Origin: an uncultured Eubacterium sp.
GTDB lineage: Bacteria > Bacillota > Clostridia > Lachnospirales > Lachnospiraceae
NCBI GenBank assembly: GCA_910584595.1
Contig: CAJUBQ010000044.1
Coordinates: 1-35,033 of the forward strand
Direction: 5' to 3'
DNA: 35,033 nucleotides
The notes under the pieces were generated by a model, which did not search any database, was not told the origin of the DNA, and saw only the letters and a program-made list of their open reading frames with translations. The position numbers and the translations under genes are program-made. Below, in pieces: positions 7,023 to 15,566 of the stretch. Position 1 is the first letter of the stretch. Each line of letters starts with the position of its first letter.

Positions 7023-7775
7023 ATGAAAACAATCGCAATTATCAATATGAAAGGCGGCTGCGCAAAGACAACGACAGCCATAAACATGGCTTACATACTG
7101 GCGAATGACTACAGCAAACGCGTGCTGGTCATAGACAATGACAAACAGGGGAATCTTTCCAAAGCGTGCGGCGTATGGGGATACGACGGAAAGAGCATTG
7201 CAGACGTGTTTACCGGGGAAGCGGAAATGGCGGACGTCATCCGTCGGACGCAGAATCCAAATCTGCATGCGGTCCCTGCAAACATGCATCTTCTGACAGC
7301 CAACCTCGCGGTTGCGAAAGACGAAGAGCGGGAGCAGGCGCATATTTTAAGAAAGCAGCTGGAAAAGGTTTCTGACAGCTATGATTACTGCATTGTGGAC
7401 TGTCCGCCGGACATTAATGTATCTGTGATAAATGTCCTTGCGGCAGCGGATGAAGTCATTATACCGATCAAGATCGACGGATATGCGTTTGACGGCATGA
7501 ACGAACTGGAAGAGCAGATGCAAAACGCAAAGAAACTGAACCCAAAACTGAAATTCAAAGGCTGCCTGGTGACCATGTATTATAACCGGGAAGTGTGCAG
7601 ACAGGGGGAAGCGTGGCTGCAAAACCAGCGCTATCCGGTGTTTGGGACGCACATCCGCAGGACGGAAAAAGCGGACGAAGTGACTTTTACAAACGTAAGC
7701 CTTGTGGAATATTCTCCGCGTTCCGGGGCGGCAAAGGATTACAAAACATTTGTGAAAGAATATATGGAGGGGTAA
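7023..7775 (+). CDS. parA: ParA/Soj-family partition ATPase
   Basis: A 250-residue ParA with the deviant Walker A motif NMKGGCAKTTTAINMAY (signature Lys10 and Lys15) and Walker B YCIVDCPPDIN (Asp126). The preceding IDNDKQGNLS is the family's A' box. Length is typical of chromosomal or phage-plasmid ParA without an N-terminal HTH. ParA forms ATP-dependent gradients on the nucleoid that segregate ParB-bound DNA. AGGAGGCGGGAG precedes the ATG. Together with the ParB gene one position downstream it forms a partition cassette, indicating that this phage may replicate as a plasmid when dormant. Confidence 0.93.
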   Translation: MKTIAIINMKGGCAKTTTAINMAYILANDYSKRVLVIDNDKQGNLSKACGVWGYDGKSIADVFTGEAEMADVIRRTQNPNLHAVPANMHLLTANLAVAKDEEREQAHILRKQLEKVSDSYDYCIVDCPPDINVSVINVLAAADEVIIPIKIDGYAFDGMNELEEQMQNAKKLNPKLKFKGCLVTMYYNREVCRQGEAWLQNQRYPVFGTHIRRTEKADEVTFTNVSLVEYSPRSGAAKDYKTFVKEYMEG

Positions 7776-7777
7776 AG

Positions 7778-8581
7778 ATGGACAACGGATGGAAGCAAAA
7801 CAGCGAATGCGTGGCGGGATTTTTAAATTTTTTAAGAGATATCCAGACAACCTACAGCGTGGCTTCACAAATGGAAATCGATGCGGACAATCAGACTCAG
7901 GATATCTTGCACCGCCTGGAATTGAACCAGGACAGCGCCGCGGATATGGAGCGGATGGCGCAGGCTTTACAGGCGATACGCAAAACCAGGCGGGAGGCAA
8001 AGGACAGCAAAGCAAAAGCAGAACCCGTGATGCGGTGGATCAAGGAAAACGGGAGAATGCGAGCAAGTCTGGAAAATATGCTGGGAGAGCTGCGCAAAGT
8101 GGAAAAGCGGATTTTAAACAGAAGCTATACAGCAAAAACAAACGTTTTAGAGGAGATATTAAAAAACAGGCATACAGAGACGGAGCCGTCGAAACATCCG
8201 GACGGTTTTGGGGAGTTTTTAAAGCTTACAAAAGAGCATAGCGGTCTTCCTGTGGTGGCGATGGTAGACGGGAAGATCGCGGAGGATAAAGGATACTGGA
8301 TGGGAAGATGGGGAAACTGCTGCATAGATAAATACAAAACGCTTAAGGATGGGGAAATCCTGCTTTATTATGACCAATGCGCCAGCCCGGATATCCCATA
8401 TCTGTTCGAACAGTTCTTTGATTATGCGGAATGCGGCATACAGAAGGACATGCCACCCGCCCGGACGCTTGAGATCATGAAACAAAAAATAGACGCGTTA
8501 GACTGGACAGAAGCAATCTTTGTGTACATTGACACGCCGGAAATCACGGAGGAGCATATGGATGAAAAAGAAAGGGTTTGA
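7778..8581 (+). CDS. two-part hypothetical phage protein between ParA and ParB (267 aa)
   Basis: It starts at ATG 7778, two bases after the parA stop. Residues 1-120 are helical (NQTQDILHRLELNQDS, AIRKTRREAKDSKAKAEP, ENMLGELRKVEKRIL) and resemble small coiled-coil phage proteins that share the 'Q-D-x-LHxxE ... RRxxKD' pattern. Residues 130-262 resemble a separate small phage family (FLKLTKEHSGLPVVAMVDGK, GYWMGRWGNCCIDKY, EAIFVYIDTPEI). It thus looks like a fusion of two proteins of unknown role. The last 20 bases overlap the parB start. Its position suggests a partition or DNA-maintenance accessory, which is inference. Confidence 0.65.
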   Translation: MDNGWKQNSECVAGFLNFLRDIQTTYSVASQMEIDADNQTQDILHRLELNQDSAADMERMAQALQAIRKTRREAKDSKAKAEPVMRWIKENGRMRASLENMLGELRKVEKRILNRSYTAKTNVLEEILKNRHTETEPSKHPDGFGEFLKLTKEHSGLPVVAMVDGKIAEDKGYWMGRWGNCCIDKYKTLKDGEILLYYDQCASPDIPYLFEQFFDYAECGIQKDMPPARTLEIMKQKIDALDWTEAIFVYIDTPEITEEHMDEKERV

Positions 8582-9806
8582 TTTAAACAGTCTGTTAAAC
8601 GCAAAATCCCAAGGGGCAGCAGTGCAGGGGGACGCGGAGTCGGAGCCGCAGGATGCCTTTTGTGTGGAAATGATCGATGTGGATGACCTAATTCCAAGCA
8701 GGAACAATTTTTACAATACCGATGACATCGACCGGCTGGCGGAGGCGATCGAGCTTTCCGGGATCGAGCAAAATCTGACGGTAAAACCAAAAGCGCATGG
8801 GAAATACGAGGTCATAGCCGGACACAGGCGCCGCCTGGCTGTCTTAAAGCTGGTAAGCGAAGGGAAAGAAGCGTACAGAAAGGTGCCTTGCCGCATTCGA
8901 AAGGATTCCGACCGCATCAGAGACCGGCTGACGTTAATCTTAACGAACAGCACCGCAAGGGAACTGACGGATTGGGAGAAAGTCCGACAGGCAAAAGAAT
9001 TAAAAGACGTTTTGCAGGAATATAAAAAAGCGCTGGCGGAGGAAAACAGGGAAAGGCCGCAGGGGGATAAAATAAAAATCGGCCGCATCCGCGCACTGGT
9101 GGCGGACATGCTGCACACATCCGAGACGCAGATCGGCCGCATGGAAGCGATAGACAAAAACCTGTCCGGCGCGTTTAAAGAAGAAATGCAGAAAGGAAAC
9201 ATCGGAATTTCCGCAGCGCATGAAATCAGCCGGTTGGAGGAAGCGGAACAGCGGAAAATGTATGAGCGGTATGCGCAGAAAGGGGAGCTGCATTTAAAAG
9301 ACATCGATGCAGGGCAAAAAGACGCACAGGATCGAAAGGATATGCAAGACCGGAAAGACGCACAGAACCCGAAAGACGACAAAACCATTCAGGAAGATAT
9401 GGAACGGATACGGGGGGAAACAGCCACGGAACGGCAGAACCAGGAGGCGCAGGAAAAAGAAGAGGCCGCTATACCAGGGCAGATGGAAATATATGATGAT
9501 CCGGAATATCCGCCACAGGGCGAAAAAGATTTCCTGAACCGGATAAAAACACGGGATGACCCGGAATATCCGCCGCAGGAAGAGGGCAAAAATCCGGATT
9601 TTGACAGCTGGATCGTAAAAAAATATGGGATGCGTCTGCATGAATGCATAGAGGACGCCGTTGGGGAAGTGATTCTTCAAGCGTTGGAAGCGGATGAAAA
9701 CCAGACGCTTTACCCGGAATTGTTGGAAGAACAGTTAACGGACGTTCTATCAGAATGGATCAGGCGAAACACGGAGGAATATAAACAGTGTCTTATCCGT
9801 TCGTAG
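8562..9806 (+). CDS. parB: ParB-family partition protein
   Basis: From ATG 8562 (GGAGGAG upstream; overlaps the preceding gene) the 414-residue product has a ParB N-terminal domain: LIPSRNNFYNTDDIDRLAEA, IEQNLTVKP and the CTP-binding motif GHRRRLA (residues 87-93). A helix-turn-helix region follows (IRALVADMLHTSETQIGRME, GISAAHEISRLEE). A long low-complexity linker has repeats DAQDRK/DMQDRK and two DDPEYPPQ units. The last ~80 residues are a conserved-looking tail (WIVKKYGMRLHECIEDAVGE). It would bind a centromere site and work with ParA. The centromere itself was not identified. Confidence 0.92.
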   Translation: MKKKGFDLNSLLNAKSQGAAVQGDAESEPQDAFCVEMIDVDDLIPSRNNFYNTDDIDRLAEAIELSGIEQNLTVKPKAHGKYEVIAGHRRRLAVLKLVSEGKEAYRKVPCRIRKDSDRIRDRLTLILTNSTARELTDWEKVRQAKELKDVLQEYKKALAEENRERPQGDKIKIGRIRALVADMLHTSETQIGRMEAIDKNLSGAFKEEMQKGNIGISAAHEISRLEEAEQRKMYERYAQKGELHLKDIDAGQKDAQDRKDMQDRKDAQNPKDDKTIQEDMERIRGETATERQNQEAQEKEEAAIPGQMEIYDDPEYPPQGEKDFLNRIKTRDDPEYPPQEEGKNPDFDSWIVKKYGMRLHECIEDAVGEVILQALEADENQTLYPELLEEQLTDVLSEWIRRNTEEYKQCLIRS

Positions 9807-9901
9807 ATGTTTCGGATTCTCTAAAAAACGAGTGAAAAGATGCAATTTGGCAGGAAAACAATGGCTGCATGAGAGCCGAAAGATTATGAGGAGGCGGAGG
9901 A

Positions 9902-10339
9902 TTGAAAGCGATCACAATTTTACAGCCGTGGGCGTGACTGCTTGCTTCAGGAAAAAAGCATTGCGAAACGCAGCCGTGGAAAACCGATTACAGGGGAGAA
10001 ATTTTTATCCATGCAGGAAAAAAGGATTTTACAAATGCCCTGCGGCAAACGATTTTAGAGGAAAGGTATATGCGCAAGGCCGGGGTGTTTGACACGAAAA
10101 TGACAACTGGTGCAATCATTGGAAAAGCAAAGCTTGTAAACTGCGTGTTTGTGGATGAAGCAATACAGGATCTTATGAGAAAACAGCATATGCAGGAATA
10201 TGTACTTGGATATTTCGCGAAACACCAGTATGCATGGGTATTTGAAGAGGCGGAGCTGTTTGAGCGTCCGTTTCCGACAACAGGAAAACGGGGATTGTGG
10301 GACTTTGATGAAAAGATGTGTTTAAAAAGGATGGAATGA
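9902..10339 (+). pseudogene. ASCH-domain protein interrupted by an in-frame TGA
   Basis: One continuous frame from TTG 9902 (GAGGAGGCGGAGG just upstream) gives LKAITILQPWA, then TGA at 9935-9937, then LLASGKKHCETQPWKTDYRG ... FIHAGKKDF ... TTGAIIGKAKLVNC ... YAWVFEE ... GKRGLWDF to TGA 10337-10339. This is an ASCH domain (PUA-like RNA-binding fold); the family normally reads 'QPWAxLLASGKKxxETRxWKTxYRG', so TGA most likely replaced TGG. A restart at ATG 10070 would yield only the last 89 residues. It is judged a pseudogene caused by a point mutation, though stop read-through cannot be excluded. Confidence 0.75.
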
Positions 10340-10702
10340 CCGGGGATACCGCAGTGCAATATCCGTTTCATATAGAACAGGTGGCAGCAGTGTTTAAAAA
10401 CTCATTTCCGTAAGGAATAAACAGAAGTATGAATAATACGTAGACGGAAAGCTGAAAGACTTACTGAAAAAGTAAGTAAGTTGATAGAAAGAGACAATAG
10501 AGAAATAAAAAAGAAAATTAGAATGCAGGCAGCAGTCCGCATCGGGCAAAGAATTGATATCACATAACAAATCCCAATTGAAAGATATCTGTGAGTCTGG
10601 CATAGAAAAGGAGAGCGCTTTCGCAACTCCCCCATCCATAGCTTGATATATTATATCTGATTTCAGGCAATATATCAAATAAAAATTGCGGAGGGCGGAA
10701 GT
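10340..10702 (+). other. 363-bp region without an intact gene
   Basis: It holds a fragment that reads like protein on + strand (10433-10567, IIRRRKAERLTEKVSKLIER, stop at 10565) with no start and with stops just upstream. A second open piece in another frame ends with a TGA at 10644-10646. A small hairpin lies at 10459-10477 (ACTTACT / AGTAAGT). The 10-bp inverted repeat at 10643-10678 is listed separately. It looks like remnant coding DNA followed by the regulatory leader of the late-regulator gene. Confidence 0.4.
10643..10678. promoter_or_regulatory. 10-bp inverted repeat upstream of the late regulator
   Basis: Perfect arms TTGATATATT (10643-10652) and AATATATCAA (10669-10678) are separated by 16 bases. 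The repeat lies 25 bases before the ATG of the sigma-like regulator, where an operator or a 5' leader hairpin would be expected. The arms are AT-rich, which suits a protein-binding site more than a stable terminator; no U-run follows. Function is inferred from position only. Confidence 0.35.
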
Positions 10703-11203
10703 ATGTGTGAGCAGAGGGCAGATATAAAAAGAATTAGGAAAGATGGCAAGAAAGCAGATAAAGAACATACGGATATTATATCAGCGAAAGAGTACCTGCA
10801 GCAATTGTACCGGATGGATGTGGTCATCAGACAGAAAATCTTAGAAAAAGAGGATTTAAGAAAGATATTTAAAAATACTGTATGTCCTGAAATATTTCAG
10901 AAAAGAAATTATGCATATCGTATTTATTCATGTTCTGGATATGAGGAGAAGGTCAGAAGGTTGATTACGCTTGAGGAGGAAATTGACAATATGCTGGAAA
11001 AGTTCATGAATCAGAAACATATAATTATTTGTCAGATCCATGATCTAAACAACGTAAATCAGATAAAGGTTTTGTACAGGAGGTATGCAAGATTTGAAAA
11101 ATATGAGCAGATTGCAGCAGCATTGAACTTTTCTGACAGAAATATATATGCTATTCATGAGCATGGTCTGCGCGAATTTCAAAAAAAACATATGATAAAA
11201 TAA
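10703..11203 (+). CDS. ArpU/DUF1492-type sigma-like late transcription regulator
   Basis: A 166-residue protein with SGYEEKVRRLITLEEEIDNM and a C-terminal helix-turn-helix (VLYRRYARFEKYEQIAAALNFSDRNIYAIHEHGL) resembling sigma-70 region 4. This layout, of length 130-170 residues, is that of DUF1492/ArpU-like proteins that sit immediately before the terminase genes in many Firmicutes phages. They are thought to switch on late genes. GGAGGGCGGAAG precedes the ATG. A strong terminator follows, so its transcript ends before the packaging genes unless antiterminated. Confidence 0.75.
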   Translation: MCEQRADIKRIRKDGKKADKEHTDIISAKEYLQQLYRMDVVIRQKILEKEDLRKIFKNTVCPEIFQKRNYAYRIYSCSGYEEKVRRLITLEEEIDNMLEKFMNQKHIIICQIHDLNNVNQIKVLYRRYARFEKYEQIAAALNFSDRNIYAIHEHGLREFQKKHMIK

Positions 11204-11250
11204 TCTTTGCATTTTTTTTCAGTATGGGTGTGTGTTAGTATTGCAGCAAG

Positions 11251-11289
11251 AAAACAGGTTACAGAAAGCCATTTTCTGTAACCTGTTTT
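11251..11289 (+). terminator. strong hairpin terminator, 17-bp perfect stem
   Basis: Left arm AAAACAGGTTACAGAAA (11251-11267), loop GCCAT, right arm TTTCTGTAACCTGTTTT (11273-11289), followed by one more T. The A-run on one side and T-run on the other make it a likely bidirectional intrinsic terminator. It divides early and late regions, between the late regulator and the terminase small subunit. Confidence 0.9.
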
Positions 11290-11313
11290 TAGTTCCTGAA
11301 AGAAGGTGCATGC

Positions 11314-11736
11314 ATGGGTAGGGCAAGAAAATTTAGAAGTGTTAAAGCGCTGGAAGAAGCGTGGGAAGCGTTTAAACTGGATTGCGATAACCAGATGGTG
11401 CTTACCCATGATTTTAGCTCTAAGAATTCTGAGTTTGTAAGTAAAGATTTAAAAAGAAGCGTAACTTATACAATTGAAGGATTTTGTGTGTTTGCAGGAA
11501 TTTCAAGAACATCTTTTTATGAGAATTATGCAAATGATGAGCATTATGCTGACACGGTTACGCGCATGAGGGAGGAATGTGAAGTTGACGCTCGTAAAAA
11601 ATTTGAATTGCAGATAATACCATCACAGCTTGCAGGATTATGGATGTCAAATTACGGATATTCCATGAAGAATGATTCTAATATAATTGGTTCAATTCCA
11701 GTTGTAATTTCGGGAGATGATAAGCTCGAGGATTGA
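11314..11736 (+). CDS. terS: terminase small subunit
   Basis: A 140-residue protein starting MGRARKFRSVKALEEAWEAF. The N-terminal helix-turn-helix part has YTIEGFCVFAGISRTSFYEN, and a helical oligomerisation region follows (REECEVDARKKFELQIIP, LAGLWMSNYGY), as in gp3-like/small terminase proteins of Firmicutes phages. It recognises packaging sites and recruits the large subunit. GAAAGAAGGTGC lies upstream. Its last 20 bases overlap the large subunit gene in another frame. This is the first gene of the late block. Confidence 0.85.
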   Translation: MGRARKFRSVKALEEAWEAFKLDCDNQMVLTHDFSSKNSEFVSKDLKRSVTYTIEGFCVFAGISRTSFYENYANDEHYADTVTRMREECEVDARKKFELQIIPSQLAGLWMSNYGYSMKNDSNIIGSIPVVISGDDKLED

Positions 11737-12988
11737 TTGTCGTAATGTACATTTGCCGGATATTGTTGGCAAAGGCTATGGTACATATTGGAAGTGGCGC
11801 GGGCGTTACCGTGTATGCAAGGGCAGCAGGGCAAGCAAGAAGTCAAAGACAACGGCGTTGTGGTTCATTGTAAGCATGATGAAATACAAGGATGCAAATG
11901 CACTTGTAGTCAGAAAGGTATATAGAACATTAAAAGACAGTTGTTTTACCGAATTGAAATGGGCGATTCATCGGCTTGGTGTTGACGAATTTTGGGAAAT
12001 AAAAGAAAGTCCCTTGGAACTAACCTATAAACCGACAGGTCAAAAAATTTATTTTAGGGGACTGGACGATCCTTTAAAAGTGACCAGTATTACAGCTGAG
12101 AAGGGCTATTTGTGCTGGATGTGGATTGAAGAGGCATATGAAATAAGTAGTGAAGCTGATTTTGATATGCTGGATGAATCGATCAGAGGAGCGATACCAA
12201 AAGAAACAGGACTGTTTAAACAATGTACGCTTACGTTCAATCCTTGGAATGAGCATCATTGGATAAAGAAACGGTTTTTTGATAATCCGGATGATGAAAC
12301 ACTGGCTATCACTACAAATTACATGTGTAATGAGTGGTTGGATGAAGCAGACCTAAAAAAATTTGAAGATATGAAAGTCCGAAATCCCAGACGGTATAAA
12401 GTGGCAGGACTTGGTGACTGGGGGATTGTTGACGGACTTGTTTATGAAAACTGGGAAGAAAAAGTTTTTGATATTGATGAAATTCGTTGCTTGAAAAGTG
12501 TTAAGTCTGGATTTGGACTTGATTTTGGTTATACGAATGACCCTTCTGCTTTATTTTGTGGTTTAATTGATGAGCCGGCAAAGACCATATGGGTATTTGA
12601 TGAAATGTATAAAAAGGGTATGAGTAACGAAGCGATTGCCCTTGAAGTTACAAATATGGGATATGCCAAAGAAAAGATCAGGGCAGAGTCGGCTGAGCCA
12701 AAAAGCATTGCAAGGCTCAAAGAGCTTGGTTTGGTACGCATTTGCAGCGCAAGGAAAGGTAAGGACAGTGTAAATAATGGCATTGATTATTTGCAGGATT
12801 TCCATATAATCACTCACCCAAGATGTGTGAATTTTTTAACGGAAATTTCTAATTATACATGGATGACCGACCCAAAGACGGGCGAGAAAATAAACAGACC
12901 CATTGATGATTTCAATCATTTAATGGACGCAATGAGATACGCAACTGAGGATATGCAGAAAAAAGCAAGGGTATCATTTTTAGAATAA
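11717..12988 (+). CDS. terL: terminase large subunit (PBSX/XtmB type)
   Basis: A 423-residue packaging motor. The ATPase part has the Walker A-like loop GSRASKKSKTT (residues 36-46) and Walker B-like LCWMWIEEA (132-140), with TLTFNPWNEHHW as coupling motif. The RNase-H-like nuclease has GLDFGYTNDPSA (Asp269), RAESAEPKS and DDFNHLMDAMRY (Asp404). Length and motif order match the PBSX terminase family (Terminase_3). It translocates DNA into the procapsid and cuts the concatemer. The overlap with the small subunit suggests translational coupling. Confidence 0.93.
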   Translation: MISSRIDCRNVHLPDIVGKGYGTYWKWRGRYRVCKGSRASKKSKTTALWFIVSMMKYKDANALVVRKVYRTLKDSCFTELKWAIHRLGVDEFWEIKESPLELTYKPTGQKIYFRGLDDPLKVTSITAEKGYLCWMWIEEAYEISSEADFDMLDESIRGAIPKETGLFKQCTLTFNPWNEHHWIKKRFFDNPDDETLAITTNYMCNEWLDEADLKKFEDMKVRNPRRYKVAGLGDWGIVDGLVYENWEEKVFDIDEIRCLKSVKSGFGLDFGYTNDPSALFCGLIDEPAKTIWVFDEMYKKGMSNEAIALEVTNMGYAKEKIRAESAEPKSIARLKELGLVRICSARKGKDSVNNGIDYLQDFHIITHPRCVNFLTEISNYTWMTDPKTGEKINRPIDDFNHLMDAMRYATEDMQKKARVSFLE

Positions 12989-13000
12989 GGGGTTTTGAGA

Positions 13001-14422
13001 ATGGAACTCGAAGTAATGAAAAAACTTATAAAACGTCAGCAGCGCATGCATAGGAAACTTGTGCGGGAATCGCTGCGGGCTGAACGATATTACCGAAAGA
13101 AAAATGATATATTAAGCCGTGGGACAAAGGCGCCAGGGCATGACAATCCGATGCACTCGGCAGATAACCGCATACCAAGTAATTTTTATAATATTCTGGT
13201 AAATCAGAAAGCCTCTTATTTATTTACATCACCCCCGATCTTTGACACTGGGGTAAAGGAGTTAAATGTAGCTGTCTCAAAAATTTTAGGAGATGATTTT
13301 GCAAAGGTTTGTAAGAACTTGTGCATCAATGCATCGAACTGTGTAACTGCCTGGCTGCATTATTGGATAAATGAACGTGGTGAATTCAAGTATGCGGTTG
13401 TCGATTCCAAGCAGTGTATACCGGTATGGACAAATGATCTTGAAAAAGAATTATCCGGGTTTTTGCGGATGTACGATCAAACAAATGATGATGGGAAGGT
13501 TTACAACATTTATGAATATTGGGATGTAAATACTTGTTGGTCATACTGTAAAGAAAACAGGGCGCCCATAGATACTTTGCAATTTTATAATTCTTATGAG
13601 TTAAGGACATATGAATTGACAAACACATTCGATGACTCGGTTGCATATGTACACAATTTCGGTGAGATTCCTTTTATTCCGTTTTTCAATAATGCAGAGT
13701 GCGGAAATGATTTAGATGATATCAAAGAACTGATAGATACGTATGACAAGGTATACAGCGGCTATTTAAATGATATTGAAGACATTCAGGAAATCATTTT
13801 TATATTATCTGGATACGAAGGGGAAAGCCTTTCTGAATTTTTGCAAAAATTAAAAAAATATAAAACAATTAAGGTGGATGGTAATGAAGACGGAAAGGGA
13901 GGGCTTAGCACTTTGACCATTGATATTCCAGTAGAAGCAAGGGAAAAAATGCTGGCTATGACAAGAAAAGCTATATTTGAGCAGGGTATGGGAATTGATC
14001 CAGATCCGCAGAATTTTGGAAACAGTTCGGGTGTAGCGCTTTCTTATCTGTATTCGTTGCTGGAATTAAAAGCCGGGCTTATGGAAACGGAGTTTCGTAG
14101 TGGTTTCAGCCGTCTTGTAAAAGCGATATGCCATTATCTGGGAGGCAAATTCGATAATGTCAGACAGATATGGGCGAGAACGTCTGTTCGTAACGATGCA
14201 GAACTTGCGACTATTGCCAGTCAGAGTACGGGCGTGATTTCAAAACGGACCATTGTTGCCAATCATCCATGGGTGGATGATGTGGAAGAGGAGTTGCAGC
14301 AGATAAAGCAGGAAGAAGAGGACGAAACTGCGGCGGCTGAGTTGTATAATCCATTTAAGAAAAATACGAATGAGGGGATTATAAACGATGAAAATGAAAT
14401 GAAAGAAAGTTCCGAGACTTAG
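13001..14422 (+). CDS. phage portal protein (SPP1 gp6 type)
   Basis: The ATG at 13001 follows AAGGGG; a TTG six bases upstream is less likely. The 473-residue protein has typical SPP1-family portal features: NRIPSNFYNILVNQKASYLF near the start, ELIDTYDKVYSGYLNDIEDI in the middle, and GNSSGVALSYLYSLLELKAG with ETEFRSGFSRLV in the stem/crown region. It ends in an acidic tail (EEEDETAAAELYNPF). It forms the dodecameric DNA entry ring at one capsid vertex. It lies immediately after terL as in other PBSX-like phages. Confidence 0.92.
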   Translation: MELEVMKKLIKRQQRMHRKLVRESLRAERYYRKKNDILSRGTKAPGHDNPMHSADNRIPSNFYNILVNQKASYLFTSPPIFDTGVKELNVAVSKILGDDFAKVCKNLCINASNCVTAWLHYWINERGEFKYAVVDSKQCIPVWTNDLEKELSGFLRMYDQTNDDGKVYNIYEYWDVNTCWSYCKENRAPIDTLQFYNSYELRTYELTNTFDDSVAYVHNFGEIPFIPFFNNAECGNDLDDIKELIDTYDKVYSGYLNDIEDIQEIIFILSGYEGESLSEFLQKLKKYKTIKVDGNEDGKGGLSTLTIDIPVEAREKMLAMTRKAIFEQGMGIDPDPQNFGNSSGVALSYLYSLLELKAGLMETEFRSGFSRLVKAICHYLGGKFDNVRQIWARTSVRNDAELATIASQSTGVISKRTIVANHPWVDDVEEELQQIKQEEEDETAAAELYNPFKKNTNEGIINDENEMKESSET

Positions 14423-14439
14423 GAAAGCAGGAGATTTGG

Positions 14440-15498
14440 ATGAACCGTAGTGAATACTGGCGAAAACGTTTTAAACTGCTTGAAGAATCGCAAAATAAAA
14501 AGGGTTTACAGTGTTATGACGAAATCCAAAAGCATTATTTGCGGGCGCAGAAAGAAATTGAGAGTAAAGTCGCAATCTGGTATCAGCGTTTTGCAGAAAA
14601 TAACGAGATATCGTTGCAGCGGGCAAGAATTCTTTTACAGGGCAGAGACCTCGAAGAATTTAAATGGGATGTCAAGGATTACATACGGCATGGAAAAGAA
14701 AATGCAGTAAACCAACAATGGATGAAAGAGCTTGAAAATGCGTCTGCAAGATATCACATCAGTCGCTTGGAGGCTTTAAAGCTGCACTTGCAGCAGAGCT
14801 TGGAAGTAATGACAGGAAATGTTTTGGACGATTTGGATACGTCCATGCGTGAAATTTACATAGACGGCTATTATCATACGGCATTTGAAATTCAAAAAGG
14901 GTTTGGGATCGGATGGGAATTTGCTGCTTTAGATGAAAGGACGATTAGTAAGGTTATCAAAACACCTTGGGCGGCAGACGGAAAAAATTTTAGTGAAAGA
15001 GTTTGGGACAACCGCAGAAAATTGGTAAGTGAATTAAACAAAGCATTAACGCAAAATATCATCTTGGGACAGGATCCACAGAAGGCAATTCAAACAATTG
15101 CTAAAAAAATGAACACATCTAAAGTGAATGCAGGAAAGCTTGTTATGACAGAAAAAGCGTTTTTTAGTTCTGTTGCGCAAGGGGACTGCTTTCGGGAATT
15201 AGATGTGGAGCAGTATGAAATTGTGGCTACGTTAGATTTCAAGACATCTCCTTTATGTAGAGATATGGATGGGCAGCATTTTCCGATGTCACAGTATGAG
15301 GCTGGTGTAACAGCGCCTCCGTTTCATGTATACTGCCGTACTACGACGGTACCATATTTTGAGGATGATATTGAAACGATAGGAAAACGTGCTGCGAGGG
15401 GAAAAGATGGAAAAACCTATTATGTGCCTGCCAACATGACTTACAGGGAATGGGAGAAAACACTTGGGATTCAGGAAGCAGAAAAAAATCATAAATAG
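14440..15498 (+). CDS. minor head protein (SPP1 gp7 / Mu F type)
   Basis: A 352-residue protein. The N-terminal 200 residues are helical and charged. The C-terminal part carries the Mu F/SPP1 gp7 signature: EIVATLDFKTSPLCRDMDGQ ... APPFHVYCRTTTVPYF, with conserved Cys and His in 'C-R-x-x-D-G-x-x-F ... P-P-x-H-x-x-C-R'. Such proteins are packaged with the portal, and in SPP1 gp7 influences DNA ejection. GAAAGCAGGAGATT precedes the ATG, 18 bases after the portal stop. Confidence 0.87.
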   Translation: MNRSEYWRKRFKLLEESQNKKGLQCYDEIQKHYLRAQKEIESKVAIWYQRFAENNEISLQRARILLQGRDLEEFKWDVKDYIRHGKENAVNQQWMKELENASARYHISRLEALKLHLQQSLEVMTGNVLDDLDTSMREIYIDGYYHTAFEIQKGFGIGWEFAALDERTISKVIKTPWAADGKNFSERVWDNRRKLVSELNKALTQNIILGQDPQKAIQTIAKKMNTSKVNAGKLVMTEKAFFSSVAQGDCFRELDVEQYEIVATLDFKTSPLCRDMDGQHFPMSQYEAGVTAPPFHVYCRTTTVPYFEDDIETIGKRAARGKDGKTYYVPANMTYREWEKTLGIQEAEKNHK

Positions 15499-15566
15499 GA
15501 CATCAAATGCAAATATTTTGCTACATGTAAAATGATATGTGGCGTAAAAGGAGGATAAATAAGAAT

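Noticed and set aside
7347..8015. 222-residue open frame on the minus strand opposite parA and the next gene
   Set aside because: Cys/Arg/His/Pro-biased shadow of well-supported + strand genes, with no recognisable motif.
8711..9388. 225-residue open frame on the minus strand
   Set aside because: It lies entirely opposite parB; high Ser/Cys/Arg/Phe content and lack of a ribosome site mark it as a shadow.
10459..10477. ACTTACT/AGTAAGT hairpin as terminator
   Set aside because: Short AT-rich stem without a T-run; more likely chance.
10394..10768. 124-residue open frame on the minus strand (MDGGVAKALSFSMPDSQ...)
   Set aside because: It overlaps the start of the late regulator, lacks a ribosome site and has a Ser/Phe/Tyr-biased composition. 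It remains possible that it is a remnant, so the stretch is noted as a finding.
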